Below the pieces are notes generated by a model, which had not been told where the DNA came from, made no database searches, and was given only the letters and a program-made list of their open reading frames with translations. The translations under genes and the position numbers were made by a program. From Sphagnum compactum (lineage: Eukaryota; Bryophyta; Sphagnopsida; Sphagnales): a DNA stretch of 64,000 nucleotides. Shown here one piece after another: positions 22,951 through 35,223 of the stretch (positions are counted from its first letter, which is position 1; each line of letters starts with the position of its first letter). The stretch spans positions 28,696,213 to 28,760,212 of the forward strand of contig OZ234493.1 of NCBI GenBank assembly GCA_965153455.1. The letters are read 5' to 3'.

Positions 22951-25916
22951 ACAATTCATGAACTTTGGTGTCTCTTCTTCAGGTCTAAATGGGATAAGAT
23001 GACCCACAAGCACTTCCTTTGCCGTATCTACATAGTCTTGAAAATGGATGACTATAGGTTTGACATGGCAAATTGGGATTGATTGGTTTGTGCATTTTAT
23101 TTTTCCTTCATTGATTACATTGCTTAAATTGTACTGAAAAGCACTGATTATAGTGATACCGCTACTTAAATTGTGCTTAAAACCACCGGTTGCAGTGGTT
23201 ACATTGCTTAAGCAGTGCTTAACGAATGCTTTTGAGTACTCTATGATATGCTCATTAGATTCATTTCAAATTTATCATATTGTTGCAATGATATGTTACA
23301 AACATTGTTGTAAAAACACAACACACATTTTCATCATTAACTTAATTTATCACTTTAAAACATGTAAAACAAGAAATGGGTACGAGTTGGAGTGGGTAGT
23401 TTTATTACATCCCTTCTTCTTCTTCTTCTTCCTCATGATGCAAATATGAAAGTTTTGTATATTTTTGATAACCCAGTTCTTCATCATCATGATGCAAAAG
23501 TATATGGGGATTTTTTTTCTTTTTTCCTGCAATTTGATTAGGACCAAGCCGAAAGACCTGCCAAATGTTCCACTAGGATTTTCAAAGATGATGAAAGTCA
23601 ATGTAATTCCCAAGGCTGTGAAAAGCTTCAATGATCGACAGGTTCAATCTTTAAAACTTGACTCAGCATGATTGAAGTGAACTTTGACAATGTATGATAT
23701 ACTTAAATGTCGTAAAATCTGGTCTTAACTTGGACCAGCATTAAACAAAAAGACAAACAAACTTGTCATTGTTTAGTTTTGACAGATGATCTGAATCAAA
23801 CGTAGTGAAGGAAAAAATATGAATTAAATCTAGAGAAAAGCTGAAGGAATTTCTCCTCAGCAGAGTACCACAATATTAATCGCAACTGCACCCGGGCTTC
23901 TTTTTAAAACTGTGAGAGTTGGGGGTTGTGAATATATTGCAGCTTTTGAAGCTTGTTGAAAGCATTTACAGTGCAAAGATAATTGCAGATGCTGTGGATG
24001 ATTCTCAAGAAAATGATCGACAGAACATGTGCGAGTTTATGTATGATTTCATGCTCAATTCGTACGGGCTCAAAGGATTGGCAGAGTCAGCTGTCCATGG
24101 AGTATTCAAAAGAATCAAACAGCTAATGATCACTAAGGCCATTGATAAACACCATCGGGTACGTAAGCAGCTCATCATCATCATCATCATCTTCTTCTTC
24201 TTCTTCTTCTTCTTCTCCAGCTCCTAAATTATTTTTATGTCTTCTCCTCTTGATGCATTGTTATGTATGTACCCATGCACAAGTTGCCGGAGGAAAGAAA
24301 GAAAAAAATTTAACTGAAAGGATTTGGACTAGAACTTCAATCTGTTGAGAACTGTGAGTATACATCAGAACCAGTTCTCAGATTTTTTTGAGAACTGCGG
24401 TTACTGTATGAGAGGACTGATTTGTTTGCTTAACTTTTTGGGAGAATCACAGTTGTGTATCTTTGAGAACCTCTGGTTATGAGGTTCCATTTTTTCCATA
24501 ACCATCCACCCCACCCACCCAACACGGGTGTTGCCATTTTTCTGAGCTAGTTGTTGCTGCTGCTGCTGCTGCTGCTGAAGCATTGAATAATGAATTGATC
24601 ATCAAAAGACATTCATGGTGGGATTGCCAAATTTTTGAATATATAGTATAAAAGCTTTCTTTGGCCAAATATCCTTTGTTTTGTTTTGTTTGGTTTTCGG
24701 TTGTTGGGTTGCAGCTGCGGTTATTTCAAAGGTTCTGCAACTATGATCCACTGAGAGGGTACATGGAGGCCGAGCTCTATCTCTACCTCAAGACTCTTGC
24801 TAAAGCAGAGAGCAAACTAGGTGTGCTTCTCCCAGCTACTGATGCCGAAGATGGTGCCAACTTCCTCAATTGTGCCCAACTGGAATTCCTTCTAGAGGAG
24901 CCCACCTTTGTTGCCCAGTTCCGAGGTAATAAAGACATTGCTTCAGGCTTTCTTCAACAAGTTGCTGAAGAACATGGAATCCTTGAGAAAGCCTCAAATG
25001 AGGTAAGCTTTTTTTTTTTTTTTTTGGTGGAATCAAATTATATTAAATTAAATTAAATTATTTATTATCTCAACCTTCAAACCCTTGAGAAAGCCTCAAA
25101 ATGAGGTAAGAATTTTTTTTGTGGAATTAAATTAAATTAAATTAAAGTATTTATTATCTCAACCTTCAAACCCTTGAGAAAGCCTCAAAATGAGGTAAGA
25201 ATTTTTTTTGTGGAATCAAATTAAATTAAATTAAATTAAATTATTTATTATCTCAACCTTCAAACCCTTGAGAAAGCCTCAAAATGAGGTAAGAATTTTT
25301 TTTGTGGAATTAAATTAAATTAAATTATTTATTATCTCAACCTTCAAACCCTTGAGAAAGCCTCAAAATGAGGTAAGAATTTTTTTTGTGGAATTCAATT
25401 GAATTGAATTAAATTATTTATTATCTCAACCTTCAAACCCTTGAGAAAGCCTCAAAATAAGGGGTTTTTTTTTTTGTGGAATTAAATTAAATTAAATTAT
25501 TTATTATCTCAACCTTCAAACCCTTGAGAAAGCCTCAAAATGAGGTAAGAATTTTTTTTGTGGAATTAAATTATTTATTATCTCAACCTTCAACCCTTGA
25601 GAAAGCCTCAAAATGAGGTAAGAATTTTTTTTGTGGAATTAAATTAAATTAAATTAAATTATTTATTATCTCAACCTTCAAACCCAAACCCAACCCAGCT
25701 CCTTTTTTTCTTTTTTTTTAATACCCTCCTTTCAGTCGGAGGGTATTATTATTTTGCTATCCAATTTATAAGTTAGATAAATAACATGTATGTAATTAAT
25801 TTTGGATTAAATTGTTAATTTTTGAACTTTTTATATTTGATGGTAATTAGGATCAAATTTTCTGAACAAAAACATTAGAAATACTTTTTTGTTGGATCAT
25901 TTAGCGAGACAAAATA

Positions 25917-25952
<36 letters not shown>

Positions 25953-28900
25953 CATAAACATGGTGGTCCCCAAATCAAAAAAAATTAAAAAATTAAAAAT
26001 TTCAATCTCCAAACAATCATTTGTTAATTTCGAATTTTTCAAAAGTTGATAATTAACTAAATACATGCTAAATACTATTATTTACTCTTGTTTATTTATA
26101 AATATGATGGTTTTAACAATTTCATAAATATTTAAATGATGTTGCAAAGAAAATAAACATCCTCTAATTATTTTCAAACAACTTGTTCATTTCTACAAAC
26201 AAAATTTAAATATTTTTATTTTTTGTGTTTTTTTTTTCCTCTGTTGTGGACAGGTGCAAAAGATCACAAAACTGAAGGAAATCACCAGACTTGACTTTGA
26301 TGTTCTAATGGAGATGATTATTGATATCAACCCTCACAAAGTGGGTATTTTATCAATCATGTACTTTGTGGAGTTTTTGCCCTTTTTTTATTAAAAAAAA
26401 AATTCTTATGACAATTGGATGTTGTAATAATTTAATAATTTTCCTTTGTTGTGTTCACTCATATGTTGTCAAATCTGAAAATCTCTATAACTCTATCTAA
26501 TTTTTATTGGGTAATGTCTCAATATTTCCATTCAGCTCGACACATTAAATCATAATTAAGTAATGATCAAGAAGGCCTTTATTTATTTATCCATGTATTT
26601 ATCTATTTATTCATGCCATGTTATATGAAGTAGATAAATATTTTGTGTATGAGCCTAATATATATTTATATTTATATATTCATGTAAAAAAACTGAAATA
26701 TATATATAATTTTATTTACTTTTTTATTAAAAAAATTATGAAGATTACCACAATGGTTAATTGATTTCAGGAGATGCTTCGGAAACCAAGTAAAGCTAAA
26801 GTGGCACCTAAGGTCATACCTTTGTCAAAAGAGGAGGTCAGATTTTTCCTCACATTTTTTTTAAAAAAAACTCTTCATTACATTGTTCTTTGTTTGGTGC
26901 CAAATTTTGGTTCGAAGAAAGTAAGTACAAAATGATAGTTTTAAATAGTCTAAATCCTTAGGGTGTGAGCATTCTCAAAATAAGCGGTTATGGGGATGTC
27001 ACATGCCCATAGTCTTTAACCTTGGGTTTACCTTGGGTAAAGCACAAGGCAAAAGTTACCATAAACATATGTTGAGCATGAGGCATAGGAGTGGGAGGGT
27101 TTTCATATTAGTCCTTAAGAGTGAGAGAGATCTTTTGTTGTCGATAAGTAGGCATAATTCTTTTTCACACTCTTTAAAGATTCATATTAGTCCTTAAGAG
27201 CGAGAGAGATCTTTTGTCGTTGATAAGTAGGCATAATTCTTTCACACTCTTAATGAGCAAGCCATAATATCCCTCCTCGTTTCTAAGAGCGATATTCATG
27301 AATGTAATAATGTTCCCTCCAAATACACTAGGAACTTCCTCTGACTGGTTTATTTTAGTTTGTTGTAAAAGAATGAATAAAAAGAGCTAGGAACTTAATC
27401 AATCTTCATGTAATATGTGTGATTAGCCAGTGCTCTACTGATCATTAATTAATTTGTCGAGATATTATTAGAGTTATCTGTAAAGTAACCCTCTCTTTGG
27501 GCCTCCTTTCAGCCCCTATCCCTCTTTCAGTGGTATCCACAAAGTAAAGACATTTTATCAAATCCCATTTTGAAATGCTGCAACTCAGTTCGAAATGCTG
27601 CAATTCAGCATTTAATGCACGAGGTTCGAGACTAATTATAGTAGTTGTACAGTTAGGAGCAGTGAAAATATATGTAGCAGCAGTGGAGGCTATAGTAGTT
27701 GTACAGTTAGGAGCAGTGAAAATATATGTAGCAGCAGTGGAGGCTATAGGAGTTGTACAGTTAGGAGCAGTGAAAATATATGTAGCAGCAGTGGAGGCTA
27801 TAGTAGTTGTACAGTTAGGAGCAGTGAAAATGTATGTAGCAGCAGTGGAGGCTACAGTAGTTGTACAGTTAGGAGCAGTGAAAATATATGTAGCAGCAGT
27901 GGAGGCTATAGTAGTTGTACAGTTAGGAGCAGTGAAAATATATGTAGCAGCAGTGGAGGCGATCAGGAAAAAGGAAAGAGAGGATGAAACTCAGTTTACC
28001 ACCAAAATGAATGGTTTTCTCAGTTTCATCCCCTGTTGAATGCTAATGTACTTTTTTTTTGCAGGTTTTTTTTAAAATCTCACCCTGTGTATGACCAAAC
28101 TCAAGGTTCTCGTGCTGTGTTTTTCTTACTTTACAGATAATTCCATCGTGTATTTTGGGGGGTTTTGAACATGTTTTAGGAAGTGGAGCTGGAGAATCTC
28201 TTCATAGCTGGTGATGCAAACCAGGATGGTGTGTTAACCTTGAATGAGTTCCGGGAAATCGTAAGTTCAGCTGATGCATCTGTCTCAGAGACAAATGCAC
28301 TGCGCATGTTCAGAGAGACTGTTACTCTCATGCCCGATGGTGGCGACAGCATTAGCCCAACTGCCTTTGCAATCGTCGCGCATGCTCATGGCCTTAAAGC
28401 TCCTGCAACAGTTGTGTTTGGACTTCTCAAGAAGACATGGTTGCAGGTATATATATATATATAATTACTGGGAGTAATAATGTTCTCCATGCACCACAAG
28501 AAGTTTGATTTTTGTGTGTGATTAATTCTAGGGTTTAGGGTTTAAGTTCAATTAATCCCTTACATCTTGGTTCACATTTCAACACTGAAAAATTGAATTC
28601 TCAGTCCTCAATTCTTGTCAATTGGGAATGGAATTTTTTTCAAGCTACAACTTTGACATTGGTGGTATGTTGTTTGTTTATATACATATATCTGTAATCC
28701 CCCCTACTTGATTTTCAGATCCAAGATGATGTCAATGAGGAGAAGATGAGAGAAAAGCATAAGAAGAAAGAGGCTGAAGAAATGCGAGCTTCCTTGAGGG
28801 AGATGTTCAAGGAGAAAAATGATGTGAGTCGAGCTGTGCAAACGTTCCGAAGCTTTGTTCTCAAATTCTGTGGTAGCCCTGATCATGATCATGATGAGGC

Positions 28901-29000
28901 TGAGATCAATGTGCTGGAACCACCACTAGTTGAGCAGCAAGAGGATCAGGAGCTACCTTCTCTTGAAGAACCTCTCAGTCAAGAGGAGGAAGCTGGATGA
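18022..29000 (+). CDS. Putative axonemal EF-hand coiled-coil protein (18 exons)
   Basis: Exons: 18022-18610, 18814-19346, 19456-19857, 19987-20190, 20325-20486, 20728-20877, 21087-21161, 21357-21705, 21868-22612, 22717-22887, 22983-23057, 23542-23641, 23943-24158, 24715-25002, 26254-26340, 26771-26836, 28180-28446, 28719-29000. All phases agree, giving 1,587 codons including a TAG at 20,397-20,399. The ATG at 18,022 is the first after an in-frame TGA. Visible parts: an acidic, Ser-rich N-terminus; the motif VRxxCxERG at about 681-689, known from axonemal dynein p28/DNALI1-type proteins; a coiled-coil after it (KLIAMELDVSQLRETL); a helical block with CNYDPLRGYMEAELYLYLK; a canonical EF-hand loop DANQDGVLTLNE at about 1416-1427; and a charged helical C-terminus. 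I do not recognise the exact family; the flagellar role is inferred from the CxERG motif plus coiled-coil architecture. Least certain are exon 5 (in-frame stop) and the exon 10 acceptor. Confidence 0.7.
22904..22947 (+). repeat. CT microsatellite in intron 10
   Basis: A run of about 22 CT dinucleotides lies between exons 10 and 11 of the EF-hand gene. It falls in the short intron 22,888-22,982 and supplies most of that intron's pyrimidine tract. Confidence 0.9.
24978..25690 (+). repeat. Tandem array of the exon 14 / intron 14 boundary, 8 copies
   Basis: The end of exon 14 and its splice donor (CCTTGAGAAAGCCTC, then AATGAG and GTAAG) recur at about 25,082, 25,171, 25,265, 25,349, 25,438, 25,521 and 25,594. 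Six of these seven copies keep GAG|GTAAG. The copies are separated by T tracts, TGTGGAATT and AATTAAATT runs. The step is 73-96 bp. The first copy is the functional exon end at 25,002; the later copies lie within intron 14. Confidence 0.93.
25922..25952. repeat. TA microsatellite in intron 14
   Basis: About 15 TA dinucleotides lie between the splice-donor array and exon 15. Confidence 0.9.
26997..27529 (+). mobile_element. Putative LTR of a retrotransposon in intron 16
   Basis: A 533-bp segment begins TGTCACATGCCC and ends CCCTCTTTCA, fitting the TG...CA rule of long terminal repeats. One base later comes TGGTATCCAC, which resembles the initiator-Met tRNA primer-binding site (TGGTATCAGAGC) of plant LTR retrotransposons. 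It contains an internal 80-bp duplication (27,102 and 27,181). No second LTR or polymerase gene is seen before exon 17, so this would be a 5'-end fragment in sense orientation with the host gene. Confidence 0.5.
27641..27964 (+). repeat. 54-bp minisatellite, six copies, open in frame
   Basis: Six copies of a 54-bp unit start at 27,641, 27,695, 27,749, 27,803, 27,857 and 27,911 with one or two changes each. Because 54 is divisible by three, one frame stays open through all copies and encodes an 18-residue repeat (VVVQLGAVKIYVAAVEAI). It lies just downstream of the putative LTR and inside intron 16, so it may derive from the start of a retroelement's internal region. Translation is not supported. 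Confidence 0.9.
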
Positions 29001-29590
29001 TGAACACATGAAGGCACCAATATCAATACATATCTATAGTGATGTCTGTCTATCTGTGTGAGATCTTTGAACCCACTTGCAGTCTTACCTATCCACCTAC
29101 ATCTCAATCAAGAGGAGGAAGTTGGGTAATAAGCCCTTGAAGGCACATCTATGGACAAATTCCATGTGTGTTGAATTTCATTCATTACCATAACCCGAAA
29201 CCCTAAACCCTAAACCCTTCAATGCATGAAAGGTACAATTCATTTGGACTTGGAATTTCATCCATTCAACATGAATGAAACTGATCACACGAAAAATTTG
29301 GTCACATAGATGAAATGGATATCAATTTTGTACCTATCCAAATACCTTTCAATCAAGAGGAGGAAGTTGGGTAATAAGCCCTTGAAGGCACACACACATC
29401 TATGGACTAATTCCATGTGTGGTGAATTTCATTCATTAACATAATTCGAAACCCTAAACCCTTCAATGCATGAAAGGTACAATTCATTTGGACTTGGAAT
29501 TTCATCCATTCAACATGGATGAAATTGATCACACGAAGAATTTGGTCATATGGATGAAATGGATATTGATTTTGTTTTGCATCGTGGTTG
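28975..29590 (+). repeat. Tandem copies of the EF-hand gene's 3' end
   Basis: The last codons and stop of exon 18 (TCAAGAGGAGGAAGCTGGATGA, of which 20 bases begin at 28,979) reappear as TCAAGAGGAGGAAGTTGG near 29,108 and 29,352, followed each time by CTTGAAGGCAC. The second and third copies match over about 230 bp, including TGCATGAAAGGTACAATTC and CCATTCAACATG. The copies also contain CCCTAAA runs. They lie past the stop codon, so they are 3' UTR or flank. Confidence 0.85.
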
Positions 29591-30968
29591 AAATTGTATT
29601 TGAAGATGAAATGTTTTACATGAATGGAATTTGTCACATGGATAACACTTTTTTTTATGGATGAACTATGACCATATGGATTAAATTCAACATGGAGGAA
29701 ATCACACATTGAGGTGAACAATCTTTATGATTGAAGGATCATTTAGATGAAATAGATAACATGTATGGTGTTGACCACATGGATGGTGACATGATGGATG
29801 GAATAAACTTGTAAATGAAAGTGCCCATCATCCATATAGTTGAATTTCATGGTTGATAGCATTTATGTGAGCAAAATTCACCACTTAACCTATTTTCATT
29901 CATTGAAAGGAAGTTTAATCCATTTGTTTGATTTTGTTTCATTCATGCAATCAATTTCATCCATGTCTTTGAATATCATTCATATATGCAAGCCATATTA
30001 TTCCATGTCATCAATTTTGTGTGTGCAAAAATATCGTCCATGTCAAGTTTGTCCCAATGCATCATTTCCATCCTTCCATATGGTTTGAATGTCATCCATG
30101 TGGAAGTTTTAATTTTGCTTCATAATGTCATCAATTCCATCCATATGCATCCAAATGTTATAATATGGAAAGTTTTAAACTTTTGCTCTATATCATATGT
30201 TTCATCCATGCCCAAAAAAGTTTCATGCTCAAGGAGCATTATGAGGGAACAAGTGAACATTATGTACGAACATGACCAAGAAATGAACTTGGTCATATTA
30301 TTAATAATAAGTTTTTAAATAATTTCTACATACTAAAAAGTAGGCATCCCAGAAGTATTCACCTACCTAGTAATAGAAAAAAATCCAAATCCTTTGGTCA
30401 TCATTAGACTACTAGGGACCTATGTAGCTATTGTATAGGTGCTTCCAAACTAGGGATTGAAGGGTCTTTCCTCTTCACTATCTAGGCACCTATAAAGTTA
30501 ATTGGTAGATGCTTGCATAGTAGGGGTCTAGGGATCTAGTGGTTTAGGTGGGGCCGAAATCTTACCCTTCATATTGGACTAAGTAACTATAAAACTACCC
30601 TATTGGTAGATGGTTTTAATATAGGGGTCTAAGGATTAACAATTTGGGCCCAGATTCTATCTATCATTATAAACTAAGTACTTACAAAGTTTCTAGTTAC
30701 ATGTACTTTTAGAATAGGGATCTAAAGACTTGCATGGGCAGCAATGACTCCTATGACACCATATATAAAAATTCAGTTTATATCTCGATATCGAACAATA
30801 GTGACATCAAAAAATTTGTGGCACATAAAGTCATAGATGTGATTTGGTAGTCACATTTCATATTTTTGCTTTAAAAACCTCCAAAAACACACATGTTGTA
30901 ACTGGCAACTATTTGCCACTTACACAAATTAACACAATAGTGTGGTTTGCCAAGCCATTGGCAATGGA
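29591..30968. other. Non-coding gap
   Basis: Degenerate ATGGATGAA / TTCATCCATG motifs in both orientations fill 29,600-30,230, and 30,330-30,770 holds loose copies of a TAGGGATCTA-type motif. No gene is recognised. Confidence 0.5.
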
Positions 30969-33060
30969 CTATTCATAAAGAAAATTTTGCATAGTGAAAA
31001 AATGTTGGTTGTAGAATTTGGTGTAGAGGTCCAAATGTGGGTGAAGTTGGTTGTGTAATCTGTTTTTCATGAAATTGATTGTATTAAATGTGCATTCATC
31101 AACAAAACCAAGCACTTGGAGTGTTGCAATTTCAACCAATTTGATAAATTTCGAGATTTTATGGTTGATAATGGCAGAGGCAAAAATCTTACACCAAATC
31201 CTAATGAGAGGATTAAACTCATTCTCTTCCTGCAAAATTGCCTTAGACTGATGCAACATGGTCACCTTCAAAAAAAAAGTTTGCAAATCAAAGGCTTGAC
31301 CAAAAAGCAATGCAAGAACATACTTCCCACTTTCACCCACCTTCTAAAATACACAAAACAAGGCCTTCAACACATTCAAGTGACTAAACAAGGCCTTCAA
31401 CACATACAAGTGACTAAACAAGGCCTTCAACACATTCAAATGACTATGAAAAATCTTCTCTTGGGTTAGTAATTTAGAATTGTGGGTAAACTACACCAAG
31501 AGTTGTCATTAGTTCATATTGAGGGAAGTAGTATTCAAGTTTTGCAATGACGCCTCACGTTGCACCCTCACATTCATCTTTAACTTTGTTGATGGCCTAA
31601 TTGAAAACATCCTTGGTGACATGTTGTAGATTTCTAGTAACATCAAGGCGAGATTGGTAAATAGGGTATTTCCAATCAACAAAGGGAAAAGAAAAATAAA
31701 CATTGGCATTTCCATTTAAGTTAGAAAACCAACTCATAGATAGGTTGTCATTGGTTAAGGCTACAATGGAATTGGAATCATCAAATCCATGATCTTCATC
31801 CTTGGCATACGAATCACAATAGAGTCAATACAACTTTTGTTGGGCTAACTTGACAAATTCCACAAAATCACATACGAAAATATCCCTGCTATGTGCAATC
31901 TTGATTGGTGCATGCACACACTCAAGCATAATGAGGATACATGGGATTCCAAGGATGACCTCAACACCACAAAGAACATTCAAGTTCCTCAAAATTGGTT
32001 CATTCCTTACACTTTCAGTGTGCATCTTACAATGAGTGGGTGATATTTTAAATGAACCTACTTCACTGGAAATAACATAGAAATCCACTTGGTTTTGACG
32101 TTCTTCAACAACTTGTTCCCCTTGGTGTTTAGCAAATCAATAAGCTTTTCTTGGAATTTCTTTGGACTATGTGCAAAAAAAAATACAAGGCCTACAACAT
32201 GCTTTCAAGTTGTTGCACCAAATCCAATTATGAAAGAATAGCAACATCCAAGTTTATTTTATGAGCAAAACAATGGACACCACTCAAAAAGGGGTTGACC
32301 TTTTCTTTGAACTGCATTGTACGTAACACCAGTTTGATGCCCCTAAAACACACTACTGATGTCACAACCCATGTTAATTAGCTTGGATCCCAACTCCTCA
32401 AGCCCTAATCCACCAAAATTCAACAAACTTTTAACCGTCAACCTGAAAACATTGTTAGATGTGGCAAAAAGTCCCATAATTTCCACACATAGGTGGATTG
32501 GAATTCTTTTCCAACCATCAACAACATAACAATGGACTAACAACCACTAAGTGTTGTCAATTGTTGTGACTTCATTTGTATAAATGTTTATGAAGGCAAC
32601 AAATGCAAATGCAAGTTTTGTAGCTTCCAATAGTGTACCATGCATAATTTTTGCAATACCCCAACTTGATGAGGTAGACAAATGTTTTTTGGAAACATTA
32701 TTCACAAACAACATCTTGTACAATGCGTTGAAACCTTCAAAATCAATCATAGGACATCCATGAACAAGAATGTGAAAAATAGTGGCAAATTGAACATATT
32801 TCCATTTGTGATTAGAAGAAACATCACATTGGAACAAGTCCACAACATAAGGGTGTCAACCAATTATGTATTATTGCTCATTCTTGGCATGCACAAAATT
32901 TTTGTTCATGTAATATGAACCAACATCCACCCCAAGAATGGAAACTTTTGTTTTGTGACAACCAATGAGCTTTTGTAAGCTATTTAATTTTGGAGCCAAT
33001 AACTTTTCTTTACCTTCCACAACTATGCAAATCATGCATCACACTTGTACACTTTTCCTT
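30969..33060 (-). pseudogene. Decayed hAT-type transposase
   Basis: Read on the minus strand, broken frames give, in order, a region before the core (LLAPKLNSLQKLIG), SNHKWKYVQFATIFHIL, WGIAKIMHGTLLEATKLA, NEVTTIDNT, LLVHCYVVDGWKRIPI, LGSKLINMGCDISSVF, NPFLSGVHCFAHKINLDVAI, LECVHAPIKIAHSRDIFVCD and, near 31,200-30,970, a C-terminal block with STFNTINFMKNRLHNQL-like sequence (here CTFNTINFMKNRLHNQL). These match the order of hAT-superfamily (zinc-finger 862/DUF4371-like) transposases as I know them, with the dimerisation region last. Several stops and at least one frameshift near 32,330 show it is dead. No 8-bp target duplication was found. Confidence 0.8.
31361..31450. repeat. 30-bp tandem repeat, three copies
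   Basis: The unit AGGCCTTCAACACATTCAAG plus TGACTAAACA starts at 31,361, 31,391 and 31,421. It lies inside the hAT pseudogene and has expanded part of it. Confidence 0.9.
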
Positions 33061-33573
33061 TCTCATTAACCATTAACTTAGCCCAAGGTAAGTGAATAAT
33101 CAAGCATCCTGGAATTTTTGAGCCCCTTCATATAGTTTCCCTTTCTTTTGATCAGGACCTTACTTGGATAAAACATTATAAGTGGAATCACAAACAACAA
33201 TGGGTGGCAGTGGTGAAGAAAAAACTAACAGATAGGACAAAATTTGAAGTTTTTGGGAATTTGTAAAAGGGACATCTTGCTTTAGGTTTTGAGAAATCAA
33301 GTAGAATAGCAAAATTGAAATCCAAACCCTAAAATGTCAATTTGTAAAAAATTATAGGAATAAACATTAGAGATGGATATGGGAATTTGAAGGTTTGATC
33401 AAAACCCTAAAACCCCAATATGCATAAAACTAAAAGCCCGAGATGAAGCTTCAAAGGATAAGGATGGTTTGTTCAAAACCCCAAATGCTCCAATAAAAAA
33501 TAACTACAAGAGTAAAGGAGATGGGTTTTGGAATGTCTTAGCTAAGAAAAAATAGTTTGTTTTTTGTTAGAAT
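33061..33573. other. Gap between two transposons
   Basis: No gene is seen. It probably holds the 5' end of the hAT element on its right side; no terminal repeat was identified. Confidence 0.4.
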
Positions 33574-34214
33574 TTAAAGCCACTTTAGACGAGGGACCAA
33601 GGTCCAACAAAATGGAGCATTCCTATTGGATGAAAACCATAAATTAGACCCAAGGCCTTTAGATGAGGATCTGAAACCAAATGAAACCAAATTGAAGTGG
33701 TATCTACATGGCACCATTTTGGAGGGAAATTCAATTGGTCCAAACCAAAAATGGAGCTCAAAGGAAAGTTCATGGTTTAAAGAACCAAGATGTAAACTAG
33801 GGTCCAAGGTTGTTTCTTCCATTGTTTTTCATTACTTTTCACTATTTTTCATTGTTTTCATTGTTTTTCAAGGTTTTTTTTTCACTTGTTCTTGGAGTTG
33901 AAATTGTGCAAGAATGGAAAACATTTCATGGATGGAGGAGGACATTGTTGAGTGCACACCCACCATTCCATTTTTGAACACATCTAGTGCTAGCACAATT
34001 GCTTTTGTAGATCCACTCAAGGTTGTTGTTCAAAGGAGCGCATTTTTAGTTTTTGGAAATATTCAAAATGAAGGTGTTTCAGAAGTGAGGACAAAAAGTT
34101 TTGGTCATGGAGGGTTGAACACATTCATTTTCACAAGTGGAGGGAAATTTGGATTTATAAGAAATCCTTAAACCAGCCCCCCTTCCCCCAAAAAAAACAA
34201 AAAATAAGTTAGTT

Positions 34215-35157
34215 ATAGTTATAATGAAAGAGGAAGATGAGGAAGGTGATAAGGCTGAGAAGGTTGGAAAAAATTGGGCGGATGGTGAAGTTTTACATTT
34301 GATTGCACTACAAGGAGAAATGGAGTTTGAATTTACCAAAAATACGAAAAAACAAAGTAAATTCCAATTTATTGAAACCCTATAAATTTTTCTAGATCTA
34401 ATTTTTGTTTTGTTTTCATAATTGAAACTTGGATGTAATGATAGGATTTTCGAAAGCAAAGTAGGCTCAAAAAAATCTAATTGGGCTAATTGGGCCTTTT
34501 AAAGGTCCCCCTTTCCCCCATTAAAGGTCACCATTTCGACCACAATGAATTTGAACCCACATCAGCTTGGGGGGGAGGAAAGGAGCTAACCACAAAACCA
34601 ATTTTATTTCAAGTGTTGTGATGTGGTTTGCATTTGTTTTGTTCATGTAATCAATTTTGATTTTTTTGTTTCAAGGACTATTTTCAACCCATAAGTCAAG
34701 GTTTTTGATCCTGATTTTTTTTTTATTTCAAGGGTGGATACATGGGTCAAATTGCACACCCGAATGTTGGCTACATTCATTGGTTTTTCAAGGACTCCAA
34801 TTTTGCAAGCAGAAGTTCAATGCAATTTACAAGCAATACAAAGATGCCAAAATTGCAAATGGGATTTCAAGTAATGATCATCATGAATGTCTTTTTTATG
34901 ATGCATTGGATAATTGATGGCACTGAAATGGAAATGTGATGAAACATGTGAATGTCACTGCAAATGCAATTGATGAAATTATGGGCAATCCATATTTTCA
35001 AATAGATTTTGATAGTGGTTCTAAGGATGATGCTAGTAAAGAGCCTTTAGATAGACCAATCACTCCAAACGAAGTTATAAAACAAAACAAAAGGCAGAAG
35101 GTCAATGTCCTTGAACATTTTTCAACCATGGCTGAAAATAACATAACAATGTTATAA
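34215..35157 (+). pseudogene. Harbinger ORF1: Myb/SANT-like DNA-binding protein, broken
   Basis: Separate open pieces give the expected order: an N-terminal part near 34,260-34,350 (KNWADGEVLHLIALQGEME), then FNAIYKQYKDAKIANGISS with HECLFYDALDN near 34,800-34,915, then an acidic linker and ITPNEVIKQNKRQKVNV near 35,060-35,110. This matches Myb/SANT-like accessory proteins that act with PIF/Harbinger transposases. Stops and frame changes between the pieces show it cannot make a full protein. Confidence 0.75.
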
Positions 35158-35223
35158 TAATTTGCAAAAACTAATGTTTTGTTCAAAAATATGGATGTCC
35201 AAATTGGACATTTCATAGATAAG

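Noticed and set aside
27575-28039. 154-codon ORF with an 18-residue repeat
   Set aside because: As a gene it is rejected: it is an intronic 54-bp minisatellite that stays open because its unit is divisible by three. The repeat itself is reported.
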